From Penelope pileata (lineage: Eukaryota > Chordata > Aves > Galliformes > Cracidae), in assembly GCA_013396635.1 (NCBI GenBank), contig WBMW01003950.1, forward strand, positions 2,147,308 through 2,211,307: a stretch of 64,000 bases of DNA. The letters are read 5' to 3'. The notes beneath the pieces were generated by a model. The model saw only the letters and a program-made list of their open reading frames with translations. It ran no database searches and was not told the origin of the DNA. The position numbers and the translations under genes are program-made. How positions within the stretch are numbered: position 1 is the first letter of the stretch; every line of letters begins with the position of its first letter. This document shows positions 12,623 through 25,600 of the stretch, piece by piece.

Positions 12623-14495
12623 GAGCAGTGTGTAGCTGGGCACCTTAGTTTTAATAGCAGTGTAGCTACAGTGAGGGATGAGACTTAGCTATCAGATTGC
12701 AAGTGTAGAGCACATACTTAATCAAAAACTGCAGAAAGTGAGAAGGGGAAGAGGTGAGGAGGATATTGAATATTTCCTAAGCTATGCACAGAGAACCAGA
12801 GCTAAAATGGTACACAGAGGGCATACTCTCGGCTGCAGATCCATCACAGCGCTGGCACTGTTATTTTTGTGGAACAACCATTGTCTCATCACAGGATGAA
12901 AATTGCATAGCTCTCATCTTTTCAACACTGGTAGAGTTATGACTCGTCTAGTCATGTGATCTAAGCAAAAAATCACATCTTAGTGAGACTAAAGTAGTTA
13001 TTTGGTGCTGTGTAATGTAGAACTGTGGATCACTTGCGTTTTCTTTAAGCCTCAGTCTGGGAAAACTGCAGATTCTACACAGATGCTCATTTGTTTGTTT
13101 TCCAAGATGTCTGTGGAACTTTTCTTCACTGTTTGGAATGTGCTAGAGCCTGCAAGGCATTCTCGGTTTCTTGACCCACTTCTGTTACATTAGAATCCAC
13201 TATATAAAGGTGGAGTTCCAGCACAAGTATTCAGCAAAACATTGTTTTCACATACTTTCTCTTAATACTCACAAAGAAAGAAAACTTCTTTCCTCTTTTA
13301 TTGATGGCTACATGTGGCCATTGGTACGTGTATCACTAAATCCAGAACACTGTATTTGGGCAGTCAGCACTGTAAGGGGAGCAGCAGCTGTGTCAGTCAG
13401 ATGTTTTCTTTTGAATGCACTGAAATGGGATAATACTGAGAGAAATGTACCTAGAGCTTCAAGTGAAAACAATATATCTCTCTGGGCATCTGAGCCTTTT
13501 GAGTAAACGAACTGCATGGAAATGAGCAGTAGAAGGCACAGTAGGTCACGCAAAGAAGAAGAAAGAAGTTTTTAGGATCTTTTGTTATGATGGACAGGGA
13601 AATGGGAAGCCTGAATTTAGTTGTCTGTTTTTCAAATGCAACTTCTCAGCTGTGTATATTTAAGATAAAAGTGGGTCAGCATGCCATTCAAATTCCAGTC
13701 TAAACTATGAACTTGTAGAGGATTTAAGGCAAAGTCAGTAGGTGTGGAAATCAAGCAGGGAAGAGGGAGTGTCTGTGAATTACTGTGCTGCTTTCACGCT
13801 GCTTAGATGAATCATCATACATGTAGGCCTGTTTAAACAAAATACATCTAACGAAATCATGCTGCATTGTAAGGTAACAATACAACATATACTGATACCG
13901 TTGCCAAGCAGATAAAGATAGAAGAGATTAGTTCCTCCTGCTGAAAATTCACATGAAAATTACTACAGAATATCTCTGCTTGCTTGGTAGAAACAAGACA
14001 GGACACGAACTGACTTGCCCAATACAGACGAGCAAGGTAGCATTGCTAGGACAAAGCAAAGCAAGTTAGAAGGTTTATTATTTTTTCACGGTTTTGTCTT
14101 CTCGAAATTTGTTGGAGTCAGTGAATGTCAGATATAAATGATCATAGCTTGGGAGGCTGGAGTGGAAAGGAGCAGGGAAGAAGTCCAAAACCTGTATCTC
14201 AGACACAGTGTTTTTAACATCTGAAAATAATCTGATTTGTACAATAGGTTTTAAAATTTGCCTGGTCGTTGATCTCTATGGCATACTTTGGGTACCTTAT
14301 TTGCTTGCAAGTCCCCTTACATCACTGCAGTCCTGGCAGTTACACAGGTTATTGCATGATGCTTAGTATTGATATCACCTGATCAGGATGCTTGATGCCA
14401 AGCTTTGTGCATTTTGTTCCATCAACCTGGTTCTTTGAATGGTTTTATTGCCCAACAGACGCAAAATGAGTGCTGTCTTCTGTGCTAAAAAGAGA

Positions 14496-14550
14496 GTATA
14501 AAAAGAAGTATAAAAAACTATAAAAAGTATATAAAAAAATATAAAAAGAG
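14496..14550 (+). repeat. Degenerate (TATAAAAA)n repeat
   Basis: There are five to six imperfect GTATAAAAA-type units in 55 bp. Each resembles a TATA box, but the periodic arrangement and absence of any downstream gene start argue for a simple repeat, not promoters. Confidence 0.8.
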
Positions 14551-14634
14551 TGTAATAACTGGCCCACAGCTCTATTCGCTTAGGTCATCTAGCCAGATAT
14601 GTAAATTATTAATTTCTCCAATGATTTCATTGCT

Positions 14635-14681
14635 TTATATATGTGTGTGTATATATGCATATATATACGTATATATATATT
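14635..14681. repeat. TA/TG microsatellite with alternating purine-pyrimidine
   Basis: This is a TATATATG, GTGTGTGTATATATG, CATATATATACG and TATATATAT array of about 47 bp. It is almost perfectly alternating pyrimidine-purine, so it can extrude as a cruciform or adopt Z-like structure. Confidence 0.88.
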
Positions 14682-17178
14682 CACTGAAAACCTTTATATT
14701 GTCAACAGTGTATTGAAAGCAAACACATAAGAACCCTTCAAATGCTAAGCAGAAGAAATCGGTCACTGAACATGAGCTGCACTTGAAGTTTTGGTAGTTA
14801 CTACCGCTGATTAAAGACTCCAGCCTTCAGTGAATATGCTGGAATAGTTCAGCTTTTGTAGTCCTTGCTTTTTCTGAAAACAATGCATGTAAATTCTCTA
14901 CAGTAAGTAAGTGAAATAGATGATGTGCCCTGTTCTCCCACATGCAGTCCAGGCTTATGTTGGCATATCTCAGCCAATTCCAGGTCACTCTTGTCTAAGC
15001 CAGGTATACAAAAAGACCGGAGTGATGGAAGTGAAGAAAGAAGACCAGAAAATGGGGATTGCATCTCTTTCCTAATGTAACTGGAGCCTGAGGAAAGTTC
15101 TGCCTTTAATTTGCTTCAACATGTGTGCTGCTTTTCGCTTGAGGAAACTTGCCAAGCTTCTGAACATTTTCCCAGCTGAGGTCTCACCCTCTGAGCTGCC
15201 CCAAAGGTGATGTTTCTGTCATGTGGATATCCTTCAGCGAGGGTGGAGATGGGTGTTGCTGGAAACGCAGCATGCTTTCAGCACACCTATTGCAGGAAAA
15301 GCTTGCTTACTTGGGCTGCTGTCTTAAGTAAGGTAAATCCTCCAGATGTTTCGAACTACTAGCCTAGAGATATTGTATATCTGAAAGTTGTTCTTTGCAC
15401 TAATCTCTTGTAGGCTTGCGAAACCTGGCCTTCCTCTTAAAATGTACTGCAGTACTACGTTTCTCTACTATCTTAGCTGTGCAAAGTCATTGGCTTCACA
15501 TTTCTGGCTTCCCTTAGGCAAATTTAGACCCTGCTTAACACTTTAGTTGCAGTCTGTTCTAACCCACAGAGAATTTTAACACAATTAAGTACAGACTTTC
15601 AGGCTGAATTAGGAGGCTTTATAGGATTCCCTTCCATACTGTATCTTCAAATCTACACCTCTTAAACTATCTAAACCTTCAGCCAGTATCAATGGGCCAT
15701 CAGGTCTATTCTTAGGGGCTTTCTGTTTGTTTGTTTTGTGTGTGTGTTTAGTTGTTTTCTTTCTTTTTTTTTCTTTCCCTCTTTGATCTTGTCTCCCAAC
15801 CTGTCACAAACTGTCTGGATAACGTCACTGTATAAAACAGAAACACAGATTCTTGGTTTTGTTGCTATTCATTTGGGTGTCTTGTACTTGTGGAGCAGTT
15901 TAGTCCCAAGCTTTTCCAGTGCTGTGTGCTCTCAAAGCACAATGAAATAAGGGACGATAGAATCCTTTTTCTCCTGTCGTAAGTTATGAGGATACTATGG
16001 AGGTGCACCTGTGTGGAAATGTGCATGGAAAGAAGAAGGGGAAAGGAAGAGAAATGATTTCTCCTTTGGTTGTCATTGTGAATTTCAAAGCAGCCAGGTA
16101 TATTTAATGTAGATAGCAAAAGTTCCTGAAGATACTGGCTGAAAATGAAGAGAGCAGGAAGGGGATTTCCCTCGCTCACTTTTTTCTGAAACCAACTCTG
16201 GTTTTGGTTGCAAAAAGGGACAGATGTATAAGGGCTCAGGGAGTAGGGGAACAGATAGAGGCCACCTCCTGTCCTGTTTCTATTTGTGTGGTGACACAGA
16301 TGACTGCTGCTTACTCTCTGTAGCGCTTGGAATAGTTTTCGTGTGAAGGGACAATACTCTGCTACTACTCAGCAGTGGTGCATGTGTCAGACGCTTTGCA
16401 CTTTTTGATTTGATGCAGAAATTGCTGATGTAGCTTGATACACTTGAGTTTTTGCTTACTGGAGTTGCAATCATGAAATCCTGTTTCCAGTCCATTCCTG
16501 TGCCTGCCCTCAATATGGCCTGCTAACAGCTGTGTGGCAGCACTGTTGTGCTGAAACCTCAGGGCAGATGCTTCCTCCCATCCCCAGGAGGAGCAGTCTC
16601 GTCAGAAGTCCACTGTTCAGGCTTTCCTCTGCATTTGTCACTTGAGGGAACTCCTCATACAGGTTTGCTTAACAGCACGGAGAGGAAAACAGATCTGGGT
16701 ATCTCAGCGCATCTGCTTAGCAATACAAAGGATGTTCAGAGACCCAATGACCAGAGGAAGATAGGAAGCCAGCCAAAGACAGCGGCGATCGCTGGGTATT
16801 TTAACTCATTCTAGGCACACCAGCTCCTGAAGCTGTGGCCCATTAGTCCTTTCACAGCAGATGGTGGGAAGCAGCTGATGCACTGATGTTCTGTTATTAC
16901 TGCACATAGAAAGAAGAAATTAACTGCAATATCTAACTGGCTTGGGAAAGAAATAAATAAGGAAAGCCAAAAGGAAGAGCAGAATTTTAGCAGTTTTGCC
17001 ATCTGGAAACATTGAAAAATGTTTGTATGAATGCTTTAACTTAGAAATGTTCTTTGGGATGCTAGCAGCTTTTGGCTAAATCAGACACTTCTTTGACAGC
17101 TTCAGTGCTTCTCTAAAACTCAGGGGTGACAGAGGACAAGTGCAGCTGTGATGGCAGCAATGAGACAGGGAATTATTC

Positions 17179-17210
17179 TGAGTTCAGACAGCTGCTACTG
17201 TCTGGACTCA
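17179..17210. repeat. Short hairpin, 13-bp stem and 6-nt loop
   Basis: TGAGTTCAGACAG (17179-17191) and CTGTCTGGACTCA (17198-17210) are complementary except for one G:T pair, and are separated by CTGCTA. The stem is too short for a microRNA precursor on its own, and extension beyond the ends fails at the next base. Confidence 0.8.
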
Positions 17211-19707
17211 AAAACATTTTTCTTTGGAAAAAAAATGCCACAGTCTATATTTACAAAATGAAATTATTATCCCAGTGATTTGTCAGATACTTGTTTCAGT
17301 TTTTGAGGATTTTTGTGTTTACACATAAAAAGGGTGGAAATTTGGTTTCCTGAGGAGCTTTGCTTTCATTGAAGAAATAAAGGGATCGTGCTGGTTTATG
17401 TGAGAGCAGTGAAGTGCAAACAACCACGCTCTGGAGAAGCCTCACAAACATGTTGTGGGAACTGCAGCAGCATCCGAACACTCCTGTGTCTGACAAGAAG
17501 TAGAGGGAGTGCTGTATTTAAAAACACATTTATTTGTTGTGTAATGAGAAGTGTCTTTGCTTGATAAATACCCCATCGAGGACATGTGCAGCTGCTGCTG
17601 CTTGGTTTAATTCCCAGACTGCCTTGTGCTGGTACAATGGTCAGAGAATTGAGGAGAACAGGCCTGACTTTCCAGCATAAATTTCAGGCAGCTGAAGTAC
17701 ATTATCTATTGGAAATATTATAGGATAGGTTTAAGAGAAGCAGCTATATGAGTAGCAGCTTAGTAAACATGAGTAATAATTCTAGGCAGCAAATGCCCAA
17801 TTTAGTTTTAGCTTTGCTGGTAGGAAAGTGGCTGGAAAGTACTGGACGTAAGCAGGTAAAAAAAGAAGAAATGAGTAAAAACTCTCCTTGGACAGAAGTC
17901 AGAAATCAGATAGGTCACAAAACAGGTAATAAATATATTTGTTACCAAGTAAAAGAGCAAAAGTCCATTTATCTACCATTACTTTCACTGTTACCTTATC
18001 CGGTTTCCCTGCATATACTGAGATAACTTCTTATTATGGACAATGTGAAAAAAGAGAGATCCTGTTCCTCTGGTAGTGCACTTCTATTCTTGCAGAGATC
18101 CAGAAACCATCCAAAGATGTCCTAAAACTTCATTCCAAATGTACTGTCTGAATTTAGAAAGGATTCTCTTCTGCTAGCTACTTGCTAGTGTTATTTGAGG
18201 CAACATTTTTTATTTAAAATTAGAAGCCTGTTCCCTTCAAATCACAAATTTTATTCAGTGTCCCTTTAATAGATGAATCTCTTGCATGCTATTTTTGTGG
18301 GTTTTTGTGTGTGTATGTCGTGACTTTAAGTAAAATTCTCTTTCCTCTGTAGCAAGAGCCTTCTTTCTCAGGGGCTGAATACCCCACTCATGTCCCTACT
18401 CATATCCAGGGGAGAAAAGGAGCCATAACTGACACTGCAAGCAGATTTGTGCTCTTCTGCCAAGGCAATTGCACCACAATGGCTCTTTACTTGGTAATTT
18501 TCTACTCAGCTTGTGCCAGTGCATTTCTTTCCAGATGAAGCTAAGAGTTAGAGTCTGTAGAGAGGGTAGGAGGAGAAATGTGTGTTATTATCATGCAGTA
18601 GGGTTCTGGTGAGGATTTCTTCTTTCCATCTGGGCATATTTTCCCATCCTAGGAAAGTATCAGCAGTGTGATGGTAAAGCACAGTCTGTTATGCAGTGAC
18701 CCGAGCAATATTGCATGAAGTGTGGAATGCAATCTGTTGCCAGCAGGAGTTAGCAGGATGAGAGTGTCTTTCAGACCCCGCTTACTGAGTTCCTTTTTGT
18801 TACGTACTCAGAAGAGAGGTAGAGGGATGGGTGTCTGCATGACTTCCACTCCCCAGTCAGAGGCAGGGCTAGCTGGATATGGAGGCTCCACACCTCTGCT
18901 GGAGCAGGCTGTGTAACTGCACTGCGGATCCCTCCATGTAACTAAAGCCTCCTGCTGCTGCACCTGCCTTCTGAGCAGCCTTTTATTTCCAGTTCCTTAG
19001 GCAGCAAGTGCTGCCCTCCTGTGCACAAGTATTGTGGTCCTTTACTCACAGTAGACACTCTGTGCACGCAGCTCCGCTGCAAAATGCCCATATGCTGTAA
19101 TCCCCTCCATTGTTTTCCAGATGTTTCAGGTGCTCCCTGATGTGTTGCTGAACCACCTCTCCAGCAAGCAGCTCTGTAGGTCTCTGCATTTCCCTAGCTC
19201 CCAAACCCACCATTATCTTGCCCTCCAGACCTAGGTACACACCACCCCCTTGCAAGGCTATGCTTTTTTTGGAAGAAAAAGAGGGTAAAAGGGGGGCCAG
19301 GGCATGCACAGCTGCTGTCCTTACTGGCAGACAGGTGCAGCAGGCCTGCACCCCAAAGCTTTGCTGTCCTTCAGAGTGGACAAACACCTCTGTGTGTCCT
19401 CTTCTGCGCACAGTGAGAGGATGTGCTCTCTGCTAGCCAGTGTAGCCCATGACCTTGTGCAGGACACATTGTGGAGCACAGTACAGAAGAAATCAGTTTG
19501 GTTTGTGTGGACTTAGTAACTGAGGGGCAGCAGATCTATTCTCTACTGAATACGCAGCTTCAGATCTCTTATTGTGCCTTTATGCCTGAGTCTGCCAGAG
19601 AACTGGATGTCTGGGAACAGGGAGACTCCCTTGACTTTGCACAAAGTTCTCTTTGAACCAACCAAGCTTTTTAGTAGTATTCAGGTCTGGCCACACCAGC
19701 CTTAAGC

Positions 19708-19723
19708 TGGTCCTGCAGGACCA
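19708..19723. repeat. Perfect 16-bp palindrome
   Basis: TGGTCCTGCAGGACCA is identical to its reverse complement. It stands 83 bp upstream of the antisense CR1 end at 19806. No function can be assigned. Confidence 0.85.
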
Positions 19724-19805
19724 ATTGAATTTGTCAAAGACCTATGTCCCAGAAAGAGAAATGTTGTCTATCTAAATAAAATCAGTGTTGGCTCTTGGGG
19801 CTACC

Positions 19806-19899
19806 AGAATCACAGAATCATAGGGGTTAGAAAGGACCTCTGGATATCATCTAGCCCAGCCCACCTGCTAAAGCAGGCTCCCTAGAGTAGGTTACACAG
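19806..19899 (-). mobile_element. CR1 LINE 3' end, antisense fragment
   Basis: The plus strand starts AGAATCACAGAATCATAG, which is the reverse complement of the CR1 terminal octamer repeats. It continues through the typical GTTAGAAAGGACCTCTGGA, ATCATCTAGCCCAGCCCACC and AAGCAGGCTCCCTAGAGTAG segments, then loses similarity after GGTTACACAG. Only the last ~95 bp of the element are present, as expected for the 5'-truncated copies CR1 usually leaves. Confidence 0.82.
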
Positions 19900-20988
19900 C
19901 ACTCCCTTATTCAGTCCTCTGCTATAGCTTCTGGGTCACAGGTAGGACCATGCTGTCCCATTGCAGCTCTGGGTCTCTGAGCTCAGGGAGCTGATGTTCA
20001 TGCTTCAAGATTCATACTGCAGTCTCAGCCAATGTCTTATGAAGAAGCGAAGTATTAAACAGAGCACAACAGCAGTGATGTTGCAGTAGACAGTTTCTGA
20101 CGTGAAGAGGCTGGACAGCAAGAGGATGGGACTAAGGGACCATGTGACTGTTCTTGTTTTCATTTCCTTGAAGGCATGCATCATTTAAGAGGAACAGGAA
20201 TGCAGCATAATGTGGTGGACTAGGTTGGGGAAGAGCTTTCTTTGTATGTTGGATGGTGTAGAAGAAGCCAGACTGTATGATTTTTGATGCAGAAAATGTT
20301 ATCAAAACAAAGAATAGCCAAGAAATGACGCAAGAAGAGGTTTGCATAGAGCTTTGAAGACATGAGTCTTAAATCTGATTCATATGCACTGGAGAGTGTC
20401 AATGAGGGAGGGAAAACTGGAGAAAGAAATCAAGGTTTATGTTTTGTTCTGTGGGAGAGGAATTGTGCCCAGGAAAGATTTCTGAAAAAAAGGTAACTTT
20501 GAAAGCAAAAAACAGTAATGTTGTAAGCAGAACTTTGCATTCATATTCGTCGTTCCTTAGCTTACCCCTATTTTTTAAGGTGTTGATGATCTTCATTCAT
20601 CCTCAGGTTAGTAGAAAAGCTGCTATGACTTACCTACACATAATGAATGGACTTAATGAATAACTTTGGACTAGCAAGAGGACACAATGCCATTGTCGAA
20701 TATGCTTTTAACAGTACTTTTAGCTCTTCACTTGGTTTGTTAATTGTGTCTTTTTTACACCTTTCCAGTATTAGAAACACACCTGTGAAAACTGTGCCTT
20801 TCTGCTACGTTCCAGATAACTATCAGTGATCCTGAAACAAAATACATTCAGGGTAAAAAGCAAGAGCTGATGAAAGAAATATGTCAGGAATGTGGATTTG
20901 TACAAGCAAAGACTTTACAGTAATTAGTCAAAATACAGCAAAGCAAGGCTGTTACTTGACTAGAAAAGCATTATTTGCCCCACTTTGT

Positions 20989-21036
20989 AAGAGTAAATTA
21001 TGAATTATCATAAAGAGTAAATTATGAATTAATCAT
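20989..21036 (+). repeat. Tandem duplication, 24-bp unit, two copies
   Basis: The 19-bp string AAGAGTAAATTATGAATTA occurs at 20989-21007 and again at 21013-21031, each followed by (A)TCATA. The two copies are identical over 19 bp at a period of 24, so the duplication is recent. Confidence 0.85.
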
Positions 21037-21710
21037 AGAGTCTGTTCTTCCATCTCTTGCACAGAAATTGGCGTGTTCTCCACCATGATTTCTTTTATCC
21101 CCGTGTGGGTCTGAAGTGACTCAAGGTGAGTTTTATCCTATAATAATGCCTGAAACCTGGAGATTTCTGTTTTAAGATTGTTACATTACCTAAGTAATGT
21201 CTTCCTGAGTGGAAAGAGGCACAAAGGTAAGATCAATGACTAGAAAGAGAGATTTTACAGAGCTTTAATCATAACCTTTTTAGGAGGGGAAACCCTGCCT
21301 AGGCCAAGCTCGCTACACACGTGGTTCACTGCTGCAGAATTACTCATTCTGAACAGGCATGTTGTCCTACTGCTGACTGTTATGTTGGATTCAGCTTGGT
21401 ACACTGTAGACTAACATTGGCCTCAGTCAGAGATAAAAGCAGTTTTTAAAGTTACTGTACAACAAGCGTAACAGCCTTTATCTGAGGGCCACGAGTGAGA
21501 ATTTTAAATGGCATACCCTGAGATAACCGTAGTAGTTCTTGCTTTCAGCTGTCTTTGCTGCTCTTGAGAAGTTCCCACTTGCATTAATGGGATGGCTCAT
21601 TTGTACAGTTGCTGAGCTTTTGCAGTTCAGGGCTTCATGGAAGTGAACTGGAGCCCAAGTGAGGTTATCTAAATGTGCACAACAGTGAATTGCTGCTCAA
21701 TGACAAAACA

Positions 21711-21855
21711 ATCATAGAATCATAGAATCATAGAAACACTAGGTTGGAAAGGACCTACAAGATCATCTAGTCCAACCGTCCTCCTATCACCATCCCTACC
21801 CACTAAGCTACTAAATCATATCCCTTAGCACCTCATCCAGACGCTAATCACCTTG
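21711..21855 (-). mobile_element. CR1 LINE 3' end, antisense fragment
   Basis: The plus strand begins with three ATCATAGA units, the reverse complement of the CR1 terminal repeat. It then reads AGGTTGGAAAGGACCTACAA, GATCATCTAGTCCAACC, ATCACCATCCCTACCCACTA and CCCTTAGCACCTCATCCAGA. That is the usual antisense order for a bird CR1 3' region. Similarity fades around 21855. Its subfamily differs from the 19806 copy, for example GACCTACAAGATC against GACCTCTGGATATC. It ends about 140 bp before the pyrimidine tract. Confidence 0.85.
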
Positions 21856-21993
21856 AGGTGTTCCTTAGTGAGAAATGAGAAACTGAGAGAGAGGCGAGAT
21901 AGGAAGAGGACAATGTTTGCTGAAGCCACCTTACAGCCACATGACTGTGATTCTAAGTCCTAACTTCCGCCTTGCTCACTTCCATGTTTTTTG

Positions 21994-22690
21994 TTCCTTC
22001 CTTCCTTTCCCTTCCTTTCCCTTCCTTTCCCTTCCCTTCCCTTCCTTTCCCTTCCTTTCCCTTCCCTTCCCTTCCTTTCCCTTCCTTTCCCTTCCCTTCC
22101 CTTCCCTTCCCTTCCNNNNNNNNNNNNNNNNNNNNNNNNNNNNNNNNNNNNNNNNNNNNNNNNNNNNNNNNNNNNNNNNNNNNNNNNNNNNNNNNNNNNN
22201 NNNNNNNNNNNNNNNNNNNNNNNNNNNNNNNNNNNNNNNNNNNNNNNNNNNNNNNNNNNNNNNNNNNNNNNNNNNNNNNNNNNNNNNNNNNNNNNNNNNN
22301 NNNNNNNNNNNNNNNNNNNNNNNNNNNNNNNNNNNNNNNNNNNNNNNNNNNNNNNNNNNNNNNNNNNNNNNNNNNNNNNNNNNNNNNNNNNNNNNNNNNN
22401 NNNNNNNNNNNNNNNNNNNNNNNNNNNNNNNNNNNNNNNNNNNNNNNNNNNNNNNNNNNNNNNNNNNNNNNNNNNNNNNNNNNNNNNNNNNNNNNNNNNN
22501 NNNNNNNNNNNNNNNNNNNNNNNNNNNNNNNNNNNNNNNNNNNNNNNNNNNNNNNNNNNNNNNNNNNNNNNNNNNNNNNNCCCTTTCCCTTTCCCTTTCC
22601 CTTTCCCTTTCCCTTTCCCTTTCCCTTCCCTTTTCTTCCTTTTCTTCCTTTTCTTCCTTTTCTTGCATTCTTTTTCCTTCCTTCTTTTTC
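21994..22690 (+). repeat. Long homopyrimidine tract (CCTTT/CCCTT family) spanning an assembly gap
   Basis: The left part (21994-22115) is built of 5-bp CTTCC and TTTCC units, often as CTTCCTTTCC decamers. The right part (22581-22630) is a clean (CCCTTT)n hexamer array, followed by CCTTTTCTT 9-mers to about 22665 and a degenerate T/C tail. 22116-22580 is N. The sequenced parts of the plus strand are almost purely C and T. Because the unit length changes across the gap, the true array is at least bipartite. Its open frames of Pro-Phe-Ser or Arg-Glu-Gly-Lys are artefacts of the repeat. Confidence 0.95.
22116..22580. other. Assembly gap, 465 N
   Basis: The run of N replaces the core of the C/T tract. 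The true length of the missing array cannot be judged from the sequence. Confidence 0.99.
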
Positions 22691-22699
22691 ATGACTACT

Positions 22700-25600
22700 T
22701 GCTTTCTGAGGCAGTTGCAGCCCAAGTGGTGATCTAAATCACATTTGTTGCACTCTGGAAACCAGTCCTTGCTGAGGAGGAAGGAGATACCATCCTGACA
22801 TGTTTTAGGCAGTGAGACAGGCTGCAGATGTGAATCACAGCTGTAAGTTGCTCCATTCTTTGAGGTTCTTTGACAGCAGTGCTCAGTTGCTGGAAGCTTT
22901 CTCCACTGTGTTGACAGGTCTCAACAGAAGCCGTGGGCACTGCTTTCTGAGACCTGTCTTGCCCTGTGCCAGAGAAGGTCTCGGTCTCTAGCAGATTTCC
23001 CGCAGGCAAGGAAGCTGCTGCCTTGCCCCAAGTGTATAAAATTCATCTCCAGCTCTGATTGATTCAAACTGACTGTGTTCATGGTGATGAGTTAGAAACA
23101 GTCTTAAGCTAAGAAACATTTATCTCTCCTTTTTACTGGGAGATGATTTTACTGAAACTAGCATTATATGTTCTTATTACCATTATTAAATTTAAATTTG
23201 TCCCATTACAAAGATAAATAATATACTTGAGCAGAGACATGTTGAGGGGAAAACATTGGTCAACTTGGCAGTTCATTCTGTTACAGTCTGTCATTCCGTT
23301 TTTACTGGCCAAAGCAGATGTATGTTGGTGGACAGTTTGTCACAGATTTCAGCTTTGCAAAGTTCCCCATATAACTGTGATCGGTGTCAGTTGCCACTAT
23401 GGACACACTAAAGAAACCAGATTTCCTGGAATGCTGAGTTTTTGAGAATGCTTTATGTGCTTATACATATCTGTAGGTATGAGTATAAATTCTCCAGCTA
23501 TCATAAGCAATAACTTCTGTTCACCGACAGGAAGACTTGTGAGAATTGTGTAAATAAATCTCAGTTCAGCAAGTACAAAATTTTGAAACTAGTAACAAGT
23601 TCTGTTACCAGTGTACATGGAGATCTTGGCAGAATTCCTTGCTAGATGTGTTCTTGGGTGGCATGTCTTTGTATAAACTGAGCATGTCCTTAGATTTATG
23701 TTTTTGGCACCAGTGTAGGGGTCTGTGGTATCTTAAGCCAGGCTTAATGTGCATCCTCTGCAACCATTCTCAATCTTGGCCTCATCAGTTTATTAGCTGC
23801 ATTCCCACAGTGCTCTTTGTACTTTCTAGAGCGATAATTTTTAGCTCAGTACTCTCTGACAGTTATCGATGGGAACTTTTTAGAGCCCATAAACCTACCT
23901 CTCAGCTGTCACATTCCTCTTCCTCAGTCTCTCTCTCAGTTTAACCTATTAATTTTTTTTTTATTATTTAAATACATGAATGATGAGTTAAAACCTACTG
24001 AGGAGTAGCCAGAGAAGATGTGGGGAAGGTGTTTTGGAGTTACGTTGCTTTGTTCATGTGGAGTCATTTCTAATATAGTTGCTTTTTTTAGCTGATGCAT
24101 CTGTTTCTAGGTGAATTGTTCTCAGTACGGGAAGAAAATGCAAAGAATAGGGAGAAAAAACACATTAGCTGTTTTTCACTGTTAAAATATGTTAGGATTA
24201 ATCTATACTTGCCTAGCTGTAATATAGGCTATTTGTGGGAACTTGTGGGCCTCAAATTAGGTGTGATGGGTTCTTCTTCCTCCAAAACATAATATATTTT
24301 AATGTTAGGCATTGCAAAGAATGAAACAAAGACAAGTACAAATAAGAGTGATTTCAAGCTCATAATACCTTCCATATGAATGCCAAATAGCTTGAAAATT
24401 AAACCTGAAACTCTCCGCTCAATCCTTCATCACTTCCCTTTTCATTTTGTCAGTTATTATGTAATGCAAATGATTGTAAATTGCTGCCACTAGAGCAACT
24501 GTGTAGGGAGTATTCATGTGGGGCAATTTCTGATCTGTGTGAAGTTCCTGGAAATGATGGTGTGTACTGCAGGGTCTAGGAGAACTGGGCAGAGTGTGCC
24601 GTGTCTAACTCCTGCAAAAAACAAAGGTTTCTAGATTTTCCCTTCTTACAGTTTATGCTGTTTCTGATGAGTTTTTTTTCCATCTGTAAAAGGGCACCAG
24701 GGCTGAGAAGTGAACCACATTTGCCAGATAGACGCCAGAATGCTCCTGGAGAGCATATCTCTGTTATGCAGGCAAAATGCAAGTTTTTCCAAGAAAAAAT
24801 CAAAAGTGATTTATTCTAACTTCTCACACCTTTTGATAGAGGTTTATCTTTGGACATCCATTTTTGGGTTGGGACTTGAAGACTGTGGAGAGGAGTTTTC
24901 TTGTTTTTTGGGGGGAGTCATTTTCTGTTCTAGAGGAGGTTTCCATGAAATGGTAAACAAAAACTGGACAAGCTGGTGGTCTGAGATTGTGTTTTGTTTG
25001 CTTGATTTTATTGTTTGTTTTCTCTCTTTAGTGCATTCGCTTTTTATTACTCTCTACAGTGTGTCCCTTGGGCTCTGTTCTTTACAGCAATTGGATGATT
25101 TTAGGAAGTTACACTATATTTCCCTGTGGTACCCAGTGCTTTATGGAAGTTACGGTTTGGCTTAGTGTTTTGGACTCTGGTTCTTTCTCCTGCAGAAATG
25201 AAGACTGTGCTGGCACACCGAAATCCCATATGTTTACTGCTGTTATTTATCCCAATTTTGGGATGGAGGATGTATGCCCTTTTCATATCAGTTTTTATCA
25301 GGGAGGAAAACACTGGGATTGGAAATAGTCAGCAAATTCTCAACTTAAACTTCTGAGGCTGTATAAAGCTGTCAGCACAATAACGAAGTCCTTACAGCTG
25401 ATGGACTTGGAATGAATCTCAGTGCACCTCCGAGGAGACGCAGCTAAAAGGATGGGAAAGGATAGAAAAAGCACTTGAACCTGCCAAAGGGAGAAGAAAC
25501 AGAAAATGAATGGCAGCAGGGGAGTTGTTAGAGAAGTCAACTCCAGGTCGAGGTGAGCAGTGAGCCTGGATAGAGCACAGCAGAGATGAGCTGAGGGGAA

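Noticed and set aside
14496..14550. Series of TATAAAAA motifs as promoter TATA boxes
   Set aside because: They recur with a short period as a simple repeat, and no gene start follows.
21917..22737. Open frames of 240-271 codons across the pyrimidine tract
   Set aside because: They consist of repeat-encoded Pro/Phe/Ser/Leu or Arg/Glu/Gly/Lys and run through the N gap; not genes.
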